A stretch of 64,000 nt of DNA, from the NCBI GenBank assembly GCA_951799445.1, contig OX637295.1:23188001-23252000 (forward strand), given 5' to 3'. The DNA comes from Pseudisothecium myosuroides (Eukaryota > Streptophyta > Bryopsida > Hypnales > Lembophyllaceae). Positions 25,518-37,881 of this stretch are shown here, in pieces. The notes under the pieces are model-generated. The model had not been told where the DNA came from. It worked only from the letters and a program-made list of their open reading frames with translations, and made no database searches. How positions within the stretch are numbered: position 1 is the stretch's first letter; each line of letters starts with the position of its first letter. The translations under genes and the position numbers were made by a program.

Positions 25518-26425
25518 CCCCTCAAGGACTAAGAGGACACAATGTGTCCTCTTCAAATTTTCAATGGCAAATTCTCGGTTGGATGAAACAAATCTCAATA
25601 TTTTATAAATTAGGAACTTGTAGAGCAATAAGTTTATAAACTTGTTGCACTTTCTGATTTTCAAATTTTCAATGTGAGAAGTGTTTAAAAAATTGTTTAG
25701 AAAATGTAGTCTAATCAAAAAATGGGAGCAAACATAGTTTTTTTACAATGAAAGAAATAGTAGGTATGGAAAAAACATATTCTTGGACATTTCTAGTCAT
25801 TATTCTTCACAAATAAAATGGTTCTAGAGAAAATAAATTCAAATTTATATTTTTAGCAATTTTTTAAAATACAAGGTTCAATTTGGTGCAATTAAGAATA
25901 CAAAAATAATTAGAATGATTCCAATTTTTTTAAAGATGTTCCAAACAATATTCTAATAATATCAGTTACTAAATTTCAAAATTTGACACATATGTAAATT
26001 TTTATAAGTTTTGTAGGATCCAATTGGGTCAGTTTTGGCTTTGTACTCTTTTTGTTTGAAAATGTCTACAAAATTGAGAGAGTTTTTTATTTCTCATTTT
26101 TTAGAATTAAAAAATATTACACTTGCCTTAGATTCCAATACAATTTTTTTTTGGAGGAAAAAAAACATTATTCATCTTCTTAGAGTTTTTCTTCCCCAAA
26201 AGCTGCGTTTTTTGCCTATAAAGTTCATCATCCAAAATTGTTATAATCTAAAAATCCAACCGTCAATATTTTCTACAATTAATTCCATGCATACTAGACA
26301 AAGTAGTCTTTACTTTTGTACGGTTAAAATTAAAAAATTCAAGCACATCCATGTGCAAAAAAACATCAAAGCGGGAAGATTCATTGAAAACCTCCTTTGT
26401 CAAAACCGTGTTAGGCCTTGAGGGG
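25518..26425. mobile_element. piggyBac-like TTAA element, gamma 1 (908 bp)
   Basis: It is flanked by TTAA at 25514-25517 and 26426-26429. Ends are CCCCTCAAGGAC and GGCCTTGAGGGG. Just inside the left end is the 19-bp palindrome GAGGACACAATGTGTCCTC (25533-25551). The 128-codon + ORF (26035-26421) runs into the right terminus and looks like an AT-rich chance ORF. The inverted relatives at 60170-61777 and about 62420-63061 do not keep it. Confidence 0.85.
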
Positions 26426-26429
26426 TTAA

Positions 26430-27880
26430 TACATTGCTTACATCTAAAATGTTATTACAGTAGAAAATTTGCCTTTACTTCTCTATGGATGCCTTGTTAA
26501 TACTAGCAAGAATTTTGATTGTTGTTGGCTTGTTGTTTATGCACTTTTTCTATAATTTTTAGTTAAATTTCTAAACCTAGTAGGTGTGAAGTAAAAACTA
26601 AATTTTTTTAATTAACAAGTCTATATAGAAAAAATAGTAAGAAAAAATTTAAACAATCAATATCCCTATTAAAAATATCCCATTTTTGAAAATTAGGGTA
26701 CCATAAATTTGGAAAAAAAATTATAATACTCCCCCCATAATCATCCTTTGGATGCACAATATAGATAATATAATATAGTGATCCTTGTCAAATCAAGATT
26801 AGAACTTGCCAACATAAGTGATCAAGTATTTTTTTGATTTGGATTATCTTTAGGGTCTTGGGTCTTGACCTAGTCACATAGTTTGTATAGTGGAATTAAT
26901 TTGGACTTGGCATCTACTCGTCAAAAAAGAGCTTTAAAAAATAACCAATAGGATGCTAAGGCAATGACAAATGTCTTCCAAACATTGTTTTAGCAATGTC
27001 CAGAGCATAATTGAGAGACAAGCACCTATATAAGGTGTCACTGGAAGTACTATGAAATACCAAGAACCATGTGTAGATACATTTGCATACTAACTCACTT
27101 ATACAATCACCCTTTCATATTACATCTTAAAAAATAACATTGTAACCTTGCTCTTGAACAAACCAAATTTCCTTCAAATAAAGTAAGTTCACCCATAGTT
27201 GACACAAATAGCACCTCAACAAAATTATTACTAATAAATGTATTTTTTTTATTGGATCTTATAGGCAAGTGAAAGAGGATTCCAAAGGATTTTAACATGC
27301 ATTATTTGGACACCATATGAATAAGTTATGAAATTTCAAAGTATTATTTGTAGGTGTAACAAAAATTGACACTAGGCTCTCCTAAGCTCCCATGTTCTAA
27401 TTGTGTACATCTTGTGTCATCAAAGTTTAAATTTTAGTGTAGCTTTTTGATCCAAATGTAGGTGTCAATTTGGGTAGTTATGATTATGGGTGCACATAAG
27501 GTCAGCTCACCCAAATCACACCCTACCTAAAATCGCCATTAGCATTCTATGTACATCTCTAAAATTAATATGTACATAAAGTGAAGAAATGGTTTTAGAA
27601 CATCCACCAAAAAAAACTTTGACCCTTCATAACTTTTGTATACGGTATCCAAATGTCGCATTCTTTAGTGCATTGGAACCTCCTTTCACTTGCCAACAAG
27701 AAAATATGTAAATTTGACCAGTTTAACTAGGCACAGTAGCAAAAAGTGGCCGGTTTGGGGGTACACACCTTACCTTAGTACATGAATACATAACTCACAT
27801 TCAAGTCATTCAATTAAGAATGAAGTTAAAATTCTAGAATCTTCCAGGTTACATATGCTGCCCAAATAAGGAACTTAGTA
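26430..27880. other. Intergenic stretch, no gene seen
   Basis: No coding-like ORF or element terminus is recognised. A TATATAAGG string occurs near 27028 with no following ORF. Confidence 0.35.
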
Positions 27881-28493
27881 CCAAAAAACCGTGCTTCCTT
27901 TCGTCACGGAGAGGCCTGTATGTCTCTAGCTTCTCAAGCACTGACCTCTCAATCTCTAGCAGTTGATTTTTTTAGCAAATCCGAAAATTGATATAATTTT
28001 AATTCTATTAATCAAATCTTTATAGCTAGAGTTGTTCACGCCTGGCCTCGGTGGCCGGATTTCTGTCTGGTTCGTTCAATCCTCGGTTGTGGAATTCAAA
28101 TTGTTGATCTGAGTCGACGTTGTTCAATTTACAATACCAATTTTCGGTTGGAATTCAACCTGCCGATCCTTCTAAGGTTTATTATTCCCCCAGGAGACTT
28201 GGGCGAATTCTCCGGAGTTACAGGAGTCGAGAGTGAAGCATATTGAGTTGTGAAGCAAAAATGAAGTTCAAACTCATCATGAAACTCTAATCACACCTTT
28301 TAACGCCTATTACCGCGAGACACTCTGGCCCATCCCTAAGTCTTAACTCGTTGCTAAAACATGCTGAGCTAGCTCTGCTCTACGTTCTGCTAACTCAGTC
28401 TATCAGATCTGTTTCCACCAGGTTTTCCTAGAGAGAAACGTCTGAAACTGGAAGTAATAGCCCTAACTACCAAAAAAATGAAAATCAGTCAAA
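27881..28493. other. GC-richer region downstream of helicase fragment
   Basis: Base composition shifts to ordinary genic values relative to its flanks. On the minus strand it follows the stop of the helicase-like fragment, so it may be former 3'-untranslated or downstream host-gene sequence. No ORF or RNA gene is recognised. Confidence 0.35.
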
Positions 28494-28972
28494 CAAGGCA
28501 GACCATCAGTCGTCTCATTTTCTTCTCATTTTCAAGAGCTTCCTTTTCCGCTAATGATATATAACTCAAGGTCTGAAGGATAATCTTCCATGGTATCTTC
28601 CTTCCAAACTCCAAAGCCATACTTCCCCACTTGACGGCTCTCTGGCTGAGCGTCTGAGTCAAAATCTTCAGCATCGTCATGGCTACTTTCATCATTATTA
28701 TCATCTTGAGCTAATCGCTTAAATTTTCTTCGCTTTCTTAATTTCTTTGACATTCTCACCAGCACTCTCACTGTCGTCAGAATCACCGGAGTATCCACCA
28801 CTGTCTGCAACTTCATCATCTGATTCTGCTTCAGCTTCTGCTTCAGCTTCGTTCTTTTCTCCCTGAGCCTTTGTTTCTTTTGAAGGCGATCCTCCTTGTC
28901 TCTCTGCTTCATTTCCATCTTCAACTGTTCGAACCGTTCATTGTCTGCTTGTACAATTTCGTTGCTCACACC
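28494..28972 (-). pseudogene. C-terminal fragment of Dbp4/RH32-like DEAD-box helicase
   Basis: Read on minus, the first part is a charged coiled coil with EMKQRDKEDRLQKKQRLREK. This closely resembles, from memory, the segment after the helicase core in plant RH32 and yeast Dbp4 proteins (nucleolar helicases of ribosome biogenesis). An acidic serine-rich stretch (ESDDE..SGDSDDSES) follows two bases out of frame, then a KRRK-type basic patch, then a terminal SLAEKEALENEKK in yet another frame, as in the family's LAEQEALA-type end. A good acceptor (TGTACAG) precedes it at about 28973. Neither the helicase motifs nor other exons are nearby. I read this as a single-exon remnant with at least two frameshifts; the assignment rests on tail motifs only. 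Confidence 0.55.
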
Positions 28973-29049
28973 TGTACATCAGGGGTAACCCACTTGCACA
29001 AATCAGTAACAGTCATATGTACATACCACTGTTAAATGCAAAAAGATTA

Positions 29050-29345
29050 CAAACTCTATTGAGGAAAGATATATTCGTGAACCGACAGGTGCATATTGAG
29101 AATTAAGCCCTGGGTGCCAAATGGAATGAAAAAAATCTTTCCACGTAGGCAAAGATGTAATCTATAAGAAAATAATAAATTTTTACTTATTTCATGTATT
29201 TGTGGATTTTTTTCCATAACCAATGTATCTTGGGTAAGAATTTGGGATCCTTTAGCAGTATAATTCATAAGTTATGGCCAAAAAAATATAGCCCTACAAA
29301 GTACGACAAAGAATAGTACAAGTGTTTCTTACAATAACCTGTAAT
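29050..29345 (-). mobile_element. Terminal fragment of GGTGATTG-TIR element
   Basis: In reverse complement it begins GGTTATTGTAAGAAACACTT and continues TTGTACTATT, close to the left end at 3813 (GGTGATTGCAAGAAACACTTGTCCTATT, split here as two motifs). No matching opposite end is seen, so it is a fragment. Confidence 0.45.
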
Positions 29346-29389
29346 GTAGCTTTCAACTGAATTGGCATGATTTTATAAAAGATGTCTCT

Positions 29390-30405
29390 AAAGTCTAGAA
29401 AATTGAAAATTGCAATCATATACTGTTGCAACATGGGAGCATACAGATAGAGGAATTTTGAATTTTGCAAGAAGTGGCCGTAGGTCCGTACTTTCAGGGT
29501 TAACTGAAATAGTTGACACCTTCACAATATAGTAGAACGGTGTCATTTCGGAGATGCTCCCTTCTCTAGTGAGTAAATTCCAGTATTCTTGAAACATTTT
29601 TTTGACTCAAAAAGATCAGAACTGAATCCTGACGTTTAGCACTTACCTACTTTCATGGATTGAAGTGGCCTGGCCGCCTGTCTTCGAGCTTTCATTGTGT
29701 GGCCCTGCCTTCATCCGTCCGTCAGCAGATCGGCTCTTTTTCAAATGAGACGAAGAATCCGGATATGGCAGGTCCAGGCAAAAGTGCCACCGCTTATTAC
29801 TATGCGATAGAAAGGACCAGACCCAAATTTGGTCTGGAGTATTAATTCATCCGTTTGACTGGTACGTGCCCACCTCTAATTAAGTCTTCCTACGTACTAT
29901 TTATTCAAGGCTTCGCATTCACGCTTCACCACCGCTGCGTGCTTCACAAACACGTAGAATTGATAACTTGCAAGGGCGGTACGCCGGTACCGTATTGGTA
30001 GCACTTACGGAACTAAAATCAGTGGCCAGCCTAGGTTGAGAGACCCGAATATTTCGGTCTGATTGTTCCCTTTTTTTCCCCCTGGGATTTTTTAATGGTC
30101 ACCGCGCGTTTGAAATTTTAAAAAAAATCAGTGGCGAGAGCCATTTTCTTGGGCGGTGGAGTTCTAACTTAACTTACAAGTATATGTTCAAGCAAAAGCA
30201 GTTTCCGGACGTACTAACTTACAGCATTATCATGGCTTGAATTGAAAGGCGATACCAGCTTGCATCCACCTTGCGGATACATCGGTCAGCTGACACTCAC
30301 GCATCTAGATACAGTAATCAGATATTTAGAGTTTGCACGCATGTGTCGTGCTCCTGAGTATGAAGGTGGAAACTTGGAAGATTCTCCCCATTTCTAGCTA
30401 AAGTG
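29390..30405 (-). repeat. Inverted copy of 57490-58440
   Basis: Reverse complement similarity is clear at several landmarks: GGGAGCATCTCCGAAATGAC against GGGAGCATCTCTGAAATGAC, the TGGGGAGAATCTT.CAAGTTTCCACC block, and GGTACCG/CACGTAGAATTGATAACTTGCA-type blocks. At the other locus this sequence directly continues copy B of the duplication. Here it stands alone and inverted, 17 kb from copy A. Its ORFs are not coding-like. Confidence 0.75.
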
Positions 30406-30725
30406 GGAGCACCCATAACCGTCCGTTTAAGCCATGGGGAGCACACCATGAAGCCAATGCAGAAAACAAATAGACATAAGGGAAGGCAAATGGGAGTGTA
30501 AGATAAAAAATAAAAATAAACTCAAGAATTCCAGAAAATGCTTTCAAAATTCTTGGTCAAAGTGCAAAAAGGAAAAAAACCTAAACCGATGCTTAGTGGC
30601 TCCATTTCCAAATACAAATTACAGAGTATCCAAAAGCCACAAAAGCACCTAATGGGTGGAGTTTGGACACCTAATGGGTGGATTGGGGGCAGTCAAAGGA
30701 AACAAGTTTTAATACATACGAGGAG
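30406..30725. other. Left flank of the large transposon
   Basis: A direct repeat CACCTAATGGGTGGA occurs at about 30646 and 30670. The 73-codon ORF here is low complexity. No host gene is seen. Confidence 0.35.
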
Positions 30726-30750
30726 GGAAATGGGTGCTTCTACCTTAGAG
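30726..30750 (+). repeat. Candidate left terminal inverted repeat
   Basis: GGAAATGGG, a short spacer, then CTACCTTAGAG. The pairing with 44107-44131 is 9 matched bases plus most of a second block, separated by a one-base length difference. This is suggestive, not proof. Confidence 0.45.
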
Positions 30751-30999
30751 CAGTGGTGACTAGATTTATGTTACTATAATTAGCTAAATTATAGGTGTTA
30801 TTGAGTTAATAGCAAGGTTGGACCACCTATAGCCAACATATCAAAGTAGACATGCCATTGAAACAAAATTGAGTCAATGTTGTGATAGGGGTTTTGAAAC
30901 ATTAATAGACTGCAATATCATAACAATGTTGAAACATTACAAAACATATCAACATTAAATTGTTATTAATGTTCTAATGTTTTGTTGGTATTATGTCAA

Positions 31000-31420
31000 T
31001 TTTGAATGCTCCAACATTGTAAATGAGCTATTGGAACAATATTATTCAAGAATGGTCTTGTTCCTTTAGTAAAACATTGTGTACATCCCAATGTCATCAC
31101 ATTTTACTAGTTCCATTGTTGAAACATTGTATACATCTCAATGTTATCACATTGAGCTTCTTCCATTGTTGAAACAATGCCTACTTCTCAATGTTTCCAC
31201 ATTGAGCTTCTTCCATTGTTGAAACAATGCCTACTTCTCAATGTTATCACATAATGTTTGTTCCATTATTGAAAAAATTAAAACATCAGTGTTAGGACAT
31301 ATTGGTTGTTTGATTATTTCAACAATGCCAAATTCAATGTTACAACATACTGGTTGTTCCATTATTTCAACAATGCCACACTCAATGTTATTCAATATTT
31401 GATTGTCTTTTCATTCAAAC
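31000..31420. repeat. Left subterminal 50-bp tandem array
   Basis: TTCCATTGTTGAAACA-type units start at exactly 31111, 31161, 31211 and 31261. Worn units follow (GGTTGTT..ATTTCAACAATGCC near 31304 and 31352). The core GTTGAAACAATG and its inverse also dot 30860-31640 and the opposite end of the element. Such arrays in CACTA-like elements are transposase-binding regions; that role here is inferred. Confidence 0.75.
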
Positions 31421-31639
31421 AACTTTAGATTAGAAGTATTGATACAATCTTAGGTCAGTAACATGTCAATGCAACATCATAAATTAATAGGATACTGTAT
31501 TGCCAATTTTTCCAATATTGAAACAAAAACACAAGTACTATTATCCACTTCATAATTCTGCTTTATTGAATCAATATCACCTCGAAAATCTTGAAACAAT
31601 ATCACGTCAATAGTAGAAGTGCATTGAATTAGAAATACA

Positions 31640-32882
31640 CGTCAATGCAACTTCTATTGACAAAACTAGCCGAATTTCCATAAAGTACAATAAGATAGCC
31701 AAAATTTACAAATTTACATTCTGTGTCTAGTTTTCAAAATCCTCTACATTGAAATGTTGAGGAGCCGAACCTTTCAAGGATAGTTCTATCATAGGCAATA
31801 TCTACCATTTACATTGTACTGTACAAGAGAAAAAGTCACTTGCCCTCTACATCAAGGGATACAAGGTGTTATAAGCGCCGACAAAAGTGAAAAATCTTTT
31901 GCTCCAATGCAGTAATCCGATCTTCCTTAGCCCCTTCAAAGACGTAATATAATGACAATACTACATCCAGGTTCAATTCCTCCATCATTGTGAAACCTAA
32001 AGTCATAAAATCATATGAAATCATTTCAAATTCAAACCTTCATAAAATTGTTGGGTTTACCAAGCTAAAGTAAGTCATTCATCATAGCAAGCACAACCAC
32101 ATTGAACGGGACAAACACAAACATGGTGTTTGTTCTCTACGTAATAGTGACAAATATCCAATTAGAAGAGCCTGACTTTTGACTTTATTCTAAAGACTTT
32201 GATTGTACTAAATCTCTAATAATGGAGGCACAAAAAAAGAGATGTGATGAACTGGGCACATTGCAAAAGTATAGAAGATTGCACATTAAGCTAATTAGAT
32301 GAATTATAAGATCTTTCCAAAACCTTATTCTTTTTCCTATATTGAAAGCTAAACATTTTTTGTTGGATATCACTAAAAACTTTGTTGCTTTATTCAGATT
32401 ACCTATCTTACATTCCAATGCCATCCTCATTCTGGTGCAAAGTAGGAAAACTCATAAATGAGTATGAAATTGAAATTGCATACCTCACACTAACAATTGT
32501 ATACAACACTTGAAATGAAAAGTGAAGTGAGGAATTTCATACCTCAAATTCCAAGTTGTCAACTCCAATCTTGTCAACAAGTTGAATCCTCCTTATCCTT
32601 GAAGAAGCTTCAAGGAACTCTGCTTCGACAATCTTCATTTGTGATCTTGTAGTAGACATGTCGAGGGGGTTGAACGTCTTCCCCAACATCGCTATCTCCA
32701 ACTAAAAACAAATACAAAACCATAGAGTTCAATCTTTGCCCAAATTAATTGTGACATTGCACTTCACATATAGAATTTAATACTTTGAGAATGACCTCAA
32801 TGGTTATTTATTTTAGAAGTCTTGTGGAAAAATTGAGCGACATACTTATGGACTAGGAAAAGAACTAACAATAGTTTGAAGA
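31640..32882. other. Downstream region of the accessory gene
   Basis: No coding-like ORF is found between the left array and the stop of the minus-strand gene. Small minus-strand exons could exist near 32520-32700 (acidic/basic mix), but I cannot join them in phase. Confidence 0.3.
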
Positions 32883-34543
32883 CTAGTCTTCGAGCATGAA
32901 CCATGCCTTCATAGTTTTAGTGAAGGTTGTCTCGTCCTTAGCCATACAGAAATCCACTAAAAGTTGTTTTTTGGTTAAACTTACAGCGCACAAGAAGAAT
33001 CCACCTTGCTCTTTTGTGATTTCAACCACGCCATCCAAATCATAGCACTCTCCAATCATTGCACGTGCAATTGCACCATACATTGCATCACTTCCAAAAG
33101 GATCTGTGCAGCTTGATTCATGCGTTTGAATCCTCCATTTTTGACCTTCAACACAAAATGCAAAGTCAATAAGAATTAGTTGCGTACTCATTTCAGGTTC
33201 ACTAAAGTATTGATCTTTTGCATCAAAGCGACTACAATATAATTGGACTTAATAAAAGAAAAACCAACAAACCTATATGATATGCGTGAAACTGTTAAGA
33301 AGGCCAAATTTACAAACTCTAAAAGCTGGAGAACTAATGACACCTCAACTAGTAGTTGCATGTGTTTGACTAACTTGAGACTTTAGGTTTATTTGTACCT
33401 TCACGATGCAGTTGAAGCTCATCAAACCACTTTTTGAATTCTTCGTGAGAGTCATTTTTCTTTGGCTTAGGACAACCTAGCTTACTGTAAAGCTCCATTC
33501 TAGCATCTCGGATCAAACTACTTCTTCGATCCTTGACATTTTTGTTCACCATTTTTTATAGGCCACCATTTGGCCCTAGGGGTCCCCATGCTTTTAAGAA
33601 TTCAACCTTTGCCAACTCATTCTGTTCAATGTCGAAGGAGATCATCATGGCCTCAAAAAGGATGTCATCTGAGGGATACATTGTTGAGTTGGAGAATTTG
33701 CCAAGAAGAAGTTTACAGACAACCTCGGTTTGCTTCATCTGAAAAAAACACCTTCAATGGTGTTAATATGATAATTACCGTGACTCCATATAACTCTTGC
33801 AATATGTAATATGTTCAACTTGACTATAATGAATACCTTAGTTATAGAAGTTCTACATACAACAAGTCAAGTTGCATAGACATTCAAATCACTTCAATAT
33901 CCAAGAACACAGGTTCAATGAAAGCTAGTTAAAATAGAGAATACAAAACATTAATGTAGTCATGAAAAAAATTTCATCACACTAAGGTAACTTACCTTGT
34001 ACAATAGTATAGAAGTAAGACATAGATGTACACTCTAATACCGGCAAAAAGTACAGAAAGCTTTGCTGACAGGATTGATACCTTGACTTGTGTTGGATTG
34101 CAACATGGCATGATGTCTTTACATTTCTCCATTGAGATTTCCAATGCTCTTGTGGTAGACAAAACTTGCTGGCAGAGCAACTCATTTTCTTTTATGAGTT
34201 TCAAATTGTGCCTTTTTTGGATTGCGTCCATTGGAGCGCTGAAGTATTCCTGACCTTGTTGATGGTTTCCAGGAACATTAGTTGTCCTCTCCTGTCGTCC
34301 AATCTCATCCACAGGGGTGCTAGCTACTCGTATGACATGAGCTTCTACTCCTTGGTTCAAGCTTTGAACTGCAACTCCCCCACTGGTTTGGCTTACATTG
34401 GCCGGTGCTATAGGAATGCTTTCTTCTCTGCTACACTGGCTTCCATGAGATGCAGTGAGGCTAGAATGGCGTCCTCTACGCATCGGAGTTTTAAATTGTG
34501 CCTTCAATGCAGCCAATCGTTTAGCCTCTTGTTGAGTAGTCAT
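32883..34543 (-). pseudogene. Transposon accessory gene, 3 exons, one in-frame stop
   Basis: Model on minus: exon 1 34543-34082, exon 2 33738-33399, exon 3 33145-32883. Introns begin GTATCA and GTACAA; acceptors are TTTTTTTCAG and TGTTGAAG. Phases close (462+340+263 nt = 355 codons with stop). The start MTTQQEAKRLAALKAQF is chosen because upstream residues in that frame are low-complexity. The protein has a basic N-terminus (residues 1-25), a Q/S/T-rich linker, a coiled-coil-like stretch near 115-145, a block SSLIRDARMELYSKLG near 228-243, and a compact C-terminal third with AIARAMIGECYDLDGVVE. I recognise no family. A TAA at 33556-33558 (codon 215) interrupts exon 2, while the frame reads on openly before and after it. 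A DNA-binding partner, like the second protein of CACTA elements, is possible but inferred. Confidence 0.6.
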
Positions 34544-37500
34544 GGAATGTACTGTTACATTTAGCCACAAGTTTGACAAACTGTACAATGAGTACAGGTG
34601 ATGGAAACTCAATCATCACACGTGAGGAGTGAGGAATTGAATTACAAAATCCACTTATGTAGCTAAAGTTGGCAAAACCTAGTGACAATTTCAGTTTCCA
34701 ATTACAAACAAGACCAATGATAATGAGTTGCATGCTCACATATAGCAGGTTGTAAATTTGTCGAATATAGCTGTGCCCAGCTCCTATTCCAAGTCCTAAT
34801 GTCATACAAGCTTGCCCCTGCACAAACAACAAAAAAATAGACTGAATCAACGACAGGATTTTGTGGCTTGAAATTGAATAAGAACTCCAGTAGCCAGATG
34901 GGCCTGTACTGCAGAAATAATTGTACGAGGGCTTCACGGAGTGGGTTAATCAGTGCATGTGAGTGGAGGCACAGGTTTTGCAAGTAAGCATACGTCGAAA
35001 CTAGCCAATCAAATGGCAAGAGTAGTGTTCTGAGGCTCACAGGTGATCTGTTCGTCGAAAGGAACGACCGGCCTGCATGCACATTCTCCGGAGGTTTTGG
35101 TGGTCCTTTTGGCTTCAAAAAACCCTGAAAATCTGCAAACAAGAAGCTACCTTGTATGTGAAGCCCTATGGAGAGCAACAGTAACCAACGGACGATTCCA
35201 CGATTTCCAGTAGTCATCGATCTGTGAGCGTTCAACAAAAAGCATACCAAAAGCAGTTCCCATAAATCCCGTTTCATTTCTTTAAAAAAAAACAGAAAAC
35301 AAAACAGTTCCTAGCAATCATCGGTGAGCGTGAGAGCATCGTACCCGCAAACCAGCAAGCATCACACCCCAAAACTTGTCCCCCTTGTTCAAGAAGCTAC
35401 CCTCAAACTTCAGACCTTGGCGAAAATTCAGAACCCAATTGCAAAAGTACCGCTTGCAGTGATCCTCAAAACAAGCAGACCCCCCTAATTTCGGCCCACT
35501 GCGCAATTTTTAACGCAAGTTTGACCGTTATAATCTCCTTGTTTGTACGGTCAAAACCCTGAGATTTATCCGAGCACCTCCGAGTACATTTTTACGTGTA
35601 CAAGTGGACGGTCAACTTCTGTGGATCTGAATTTTGAGATGCTGGTGACAGTTCAAATGGTAGCACGTCATCCGGGACCCCTCTTCAGGTTTTCACGGGC
35701 TGCCAGCTCAAGGGTTAGCTAGAAGAACTATTATAGACTGAATCATTAAGCTAGAAGAATTACAGAGTATTTCACAAGTGTGCTGATTATTGCAGGGAAG
35801 GGCTCAAACTTCAATTCTTTCTGGAATGAAGACTTTAGTTCAGGTTTATCCATGACACTCCGTTGCTTGTCGTCTTTGTAACTTTAGTTAACTTCAAACC
35901 CTAGGGTTAAAATACTGACGGAACTTTTGAGCATGTGCAAACGAGTACATCATGTCAGATAGAATTCCAGCAAGTAAGACAGAATTCAAGCCGTATAGAT
36001 AGAATTCCAAAAATAAGTACGACAAAATTCCAATGGTCATGGTACACGTGAAGCAATGGACTCACACGATGTAATTGAATAGGAAAAATATTCAACGTCT
36101 GTAGAGAATCTTGCAATCCGGTCCAACCTTACAGGGCAGGTGGGACTCACCTACAGCAAAGTATAAGTTCTCACGCCCTTCGGTGCTCACGGAACGTCCG
36201 CCATTCGCCGCTCGCGCAGACTGAATGTGTAAGTGTTCACGCAGCTTGAAGGTGGCGTACCTTGACGGTCACGCAACTTGAAGCTTCCTGTTGAAGCCCG
36301 GCCGAACCTCACCGCCGAACCGGCACTGCAGGTGTAGCCTGTATAAACTTTTTTTACATAATATTTTAAGCATTATTTGAGAAGAAAAGAGTATTTTATT
36401 CTCTGCTTTGGAAACAGACCTGGTTGTTTTCTAAGGAATTGACTTCAGGTTTTCTCTTCCTCCGACGGCGCGTCAATTTGTGTTCCTGTAGGACAAAATT
36501 ACAAGCGAGTCAGGCGGTGGAGCTCCAGGCTGTTGAGCAAAGTTTCGGTGTAGTGATCGATTCCACAACCCCGACAGGATTTTGTGCTCATCAATTTTGT
36601 CGCGAAGGTGAGGTTTCATGGAAGAAGTTATCAATTCTGTCGCGAAGGTGCAGGGTGATTTTCAAAGTACGGGAACAAAGGTGAATTTGGCGTTCTGAGG
36701 TTCCGATTGAATGATTCCAAGTCGTCTTTGTGTTGTGATCGTGTTCTGCATGATAGAATGAGGATTTTCTGTCCGTGTTCTCTGATCGTTTTTGTATTCC
36801 TGTTCACTAGTGCTGTGCTGTGATCGTTTTTGTTAATTTTGTAGTCTAGAGCGGCTGCAGTGTCTGCGAATTTACTTGTTGTTTTGTTAGCAGTAGTGTT
36901 GGTAATGTACAAAATGCTCAGAAGTACTCCAAGCTTGATCAGTGAAGATGTTTGAGAATTTTGTTACATGTTTGGACAGCTCCTAAATTGAAGAAGTTTC
37001 TTTGGCAGGGTGGTCATGTTGCAAAGCAGAACTAGGACTGTCCAAGACGGAGTGAAGCAAAAAAAAAGAGCTGACATGGTGAAGGCCTGAAGGGTAAACC
37101 ATTGATAAGCTTGACTTCAATTGTTTTGGTTGTAAGGTATCGAGTACACCTAATTGCGACCCTCTTGGCAAAACCAGTCCCGAAAGATTCTAGATGAAAG
37201 TGTACACCTTCTTCAACACGAGAACTGAGGATCGATTTGGGATCCAGTTTTGATGAACACGTTTGGAGAATTCATCGCAAATTCGTATTTGCTGTCCTGA
37301 AAATGTAGGCTACGAGAATCTACAAACTGCTATGCAAGACCGGTGTACTGACTTCTCAACATTACTGTGGAGTATACGGTAGTTTGCCTGTGATCCTTTG
37401 AAATTTGTGTTGCGCTGAAAACTGAAAATTAACCAATAGAAAAATGACTTTTTTACCCCTTTTAATTTCTTGGTAAAATCTCTACAACCAATATGATAAC

Positions 37501-37881
37501 GACACGTGTACCCCCTTTTGTTTTTCATGTTTTCTTTTCAAGAAAAACTACAATTTATCACAATGGGATCAAAAGAGGTAGGAACTGCCATCCCAAAACT
37601 GCCTGCACAATATCTACAAAAAAAATCTATATTTTTTCAACAAAGAATTTGTACATATATACTTACAAAAGAGGCAGGGACTGCCATGCCAAAACTGCCT
37701 GCACAATATCTACAAAAAAGATCTGTCTTTTTTCAACAGAGAAGATTACAAAAAAGATCTGACATTTTTCAAAATTATACTTTCATAATTCAGCTGCTAC
37801 TTTGCACCAGTTATCAGCTTAAGATTATATGTACTATAGGTGGTTGTTCAGGATGTTGTGCTGCACGTGCCTATGGACTGA
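34544..37881. promoter_or_regulatory. Divergent central region with probable promoters
   Basis: This 3.3 kb separates the first codons of the two oppositely transcribed genes and should hold both promoters and leaders. It is richer in GC around 35.3-36.3 kb than the rest of the element. Recurrent AGAATTCCA-type phrases lie at 35960-36030, and short TCACG/CTCACG repeats at 36165-36260. A minus-strand ORF at 34702-35277 (191 codons, hydrophobic) is open but has no recognisable domain and overlaps another open frame, so I do not call it a gene. No specific promoter motif is assigned. Confidence 0.4.
37575..37766 (+). repeat. 96-bp tandem duplication upstream of the transposase
   Basis: Two adjacent units begin GAGGTAGGAACTGCCAT (37575) and GAGGCAGGGACTGCCAT (37671). 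The period is 96, a multiple of three, and the surrounding frame (37506-37922, 138 codons) stays open, repeating a TA(I/M)PKLPAQYLQK peptide. A second frame is also partly open. It could be leader sequence or an extra N-terminal exon. Confidence 0.75.

Noticed and set aside
26035..26421. 128-codon + ORF in the gamma element
   Set aside because: It is AT-rich by composition, runs into the element terminus and is not kept in the related copies.
31111..31276. 50-bp periodic array as a CRISPR array
   Set aside because: Units are contiguous and vary along their whole length, there is no repeat-spacer alternation, and the context is a eukaryotic transposon.
34702..35277. 191-codon minus-strand hydrophobic ORF as a membrane protein gene
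   Set aside because: No domain is recognised, another frame is open over part of it, and it lies in the leader/promoter zone of the accessory gene.
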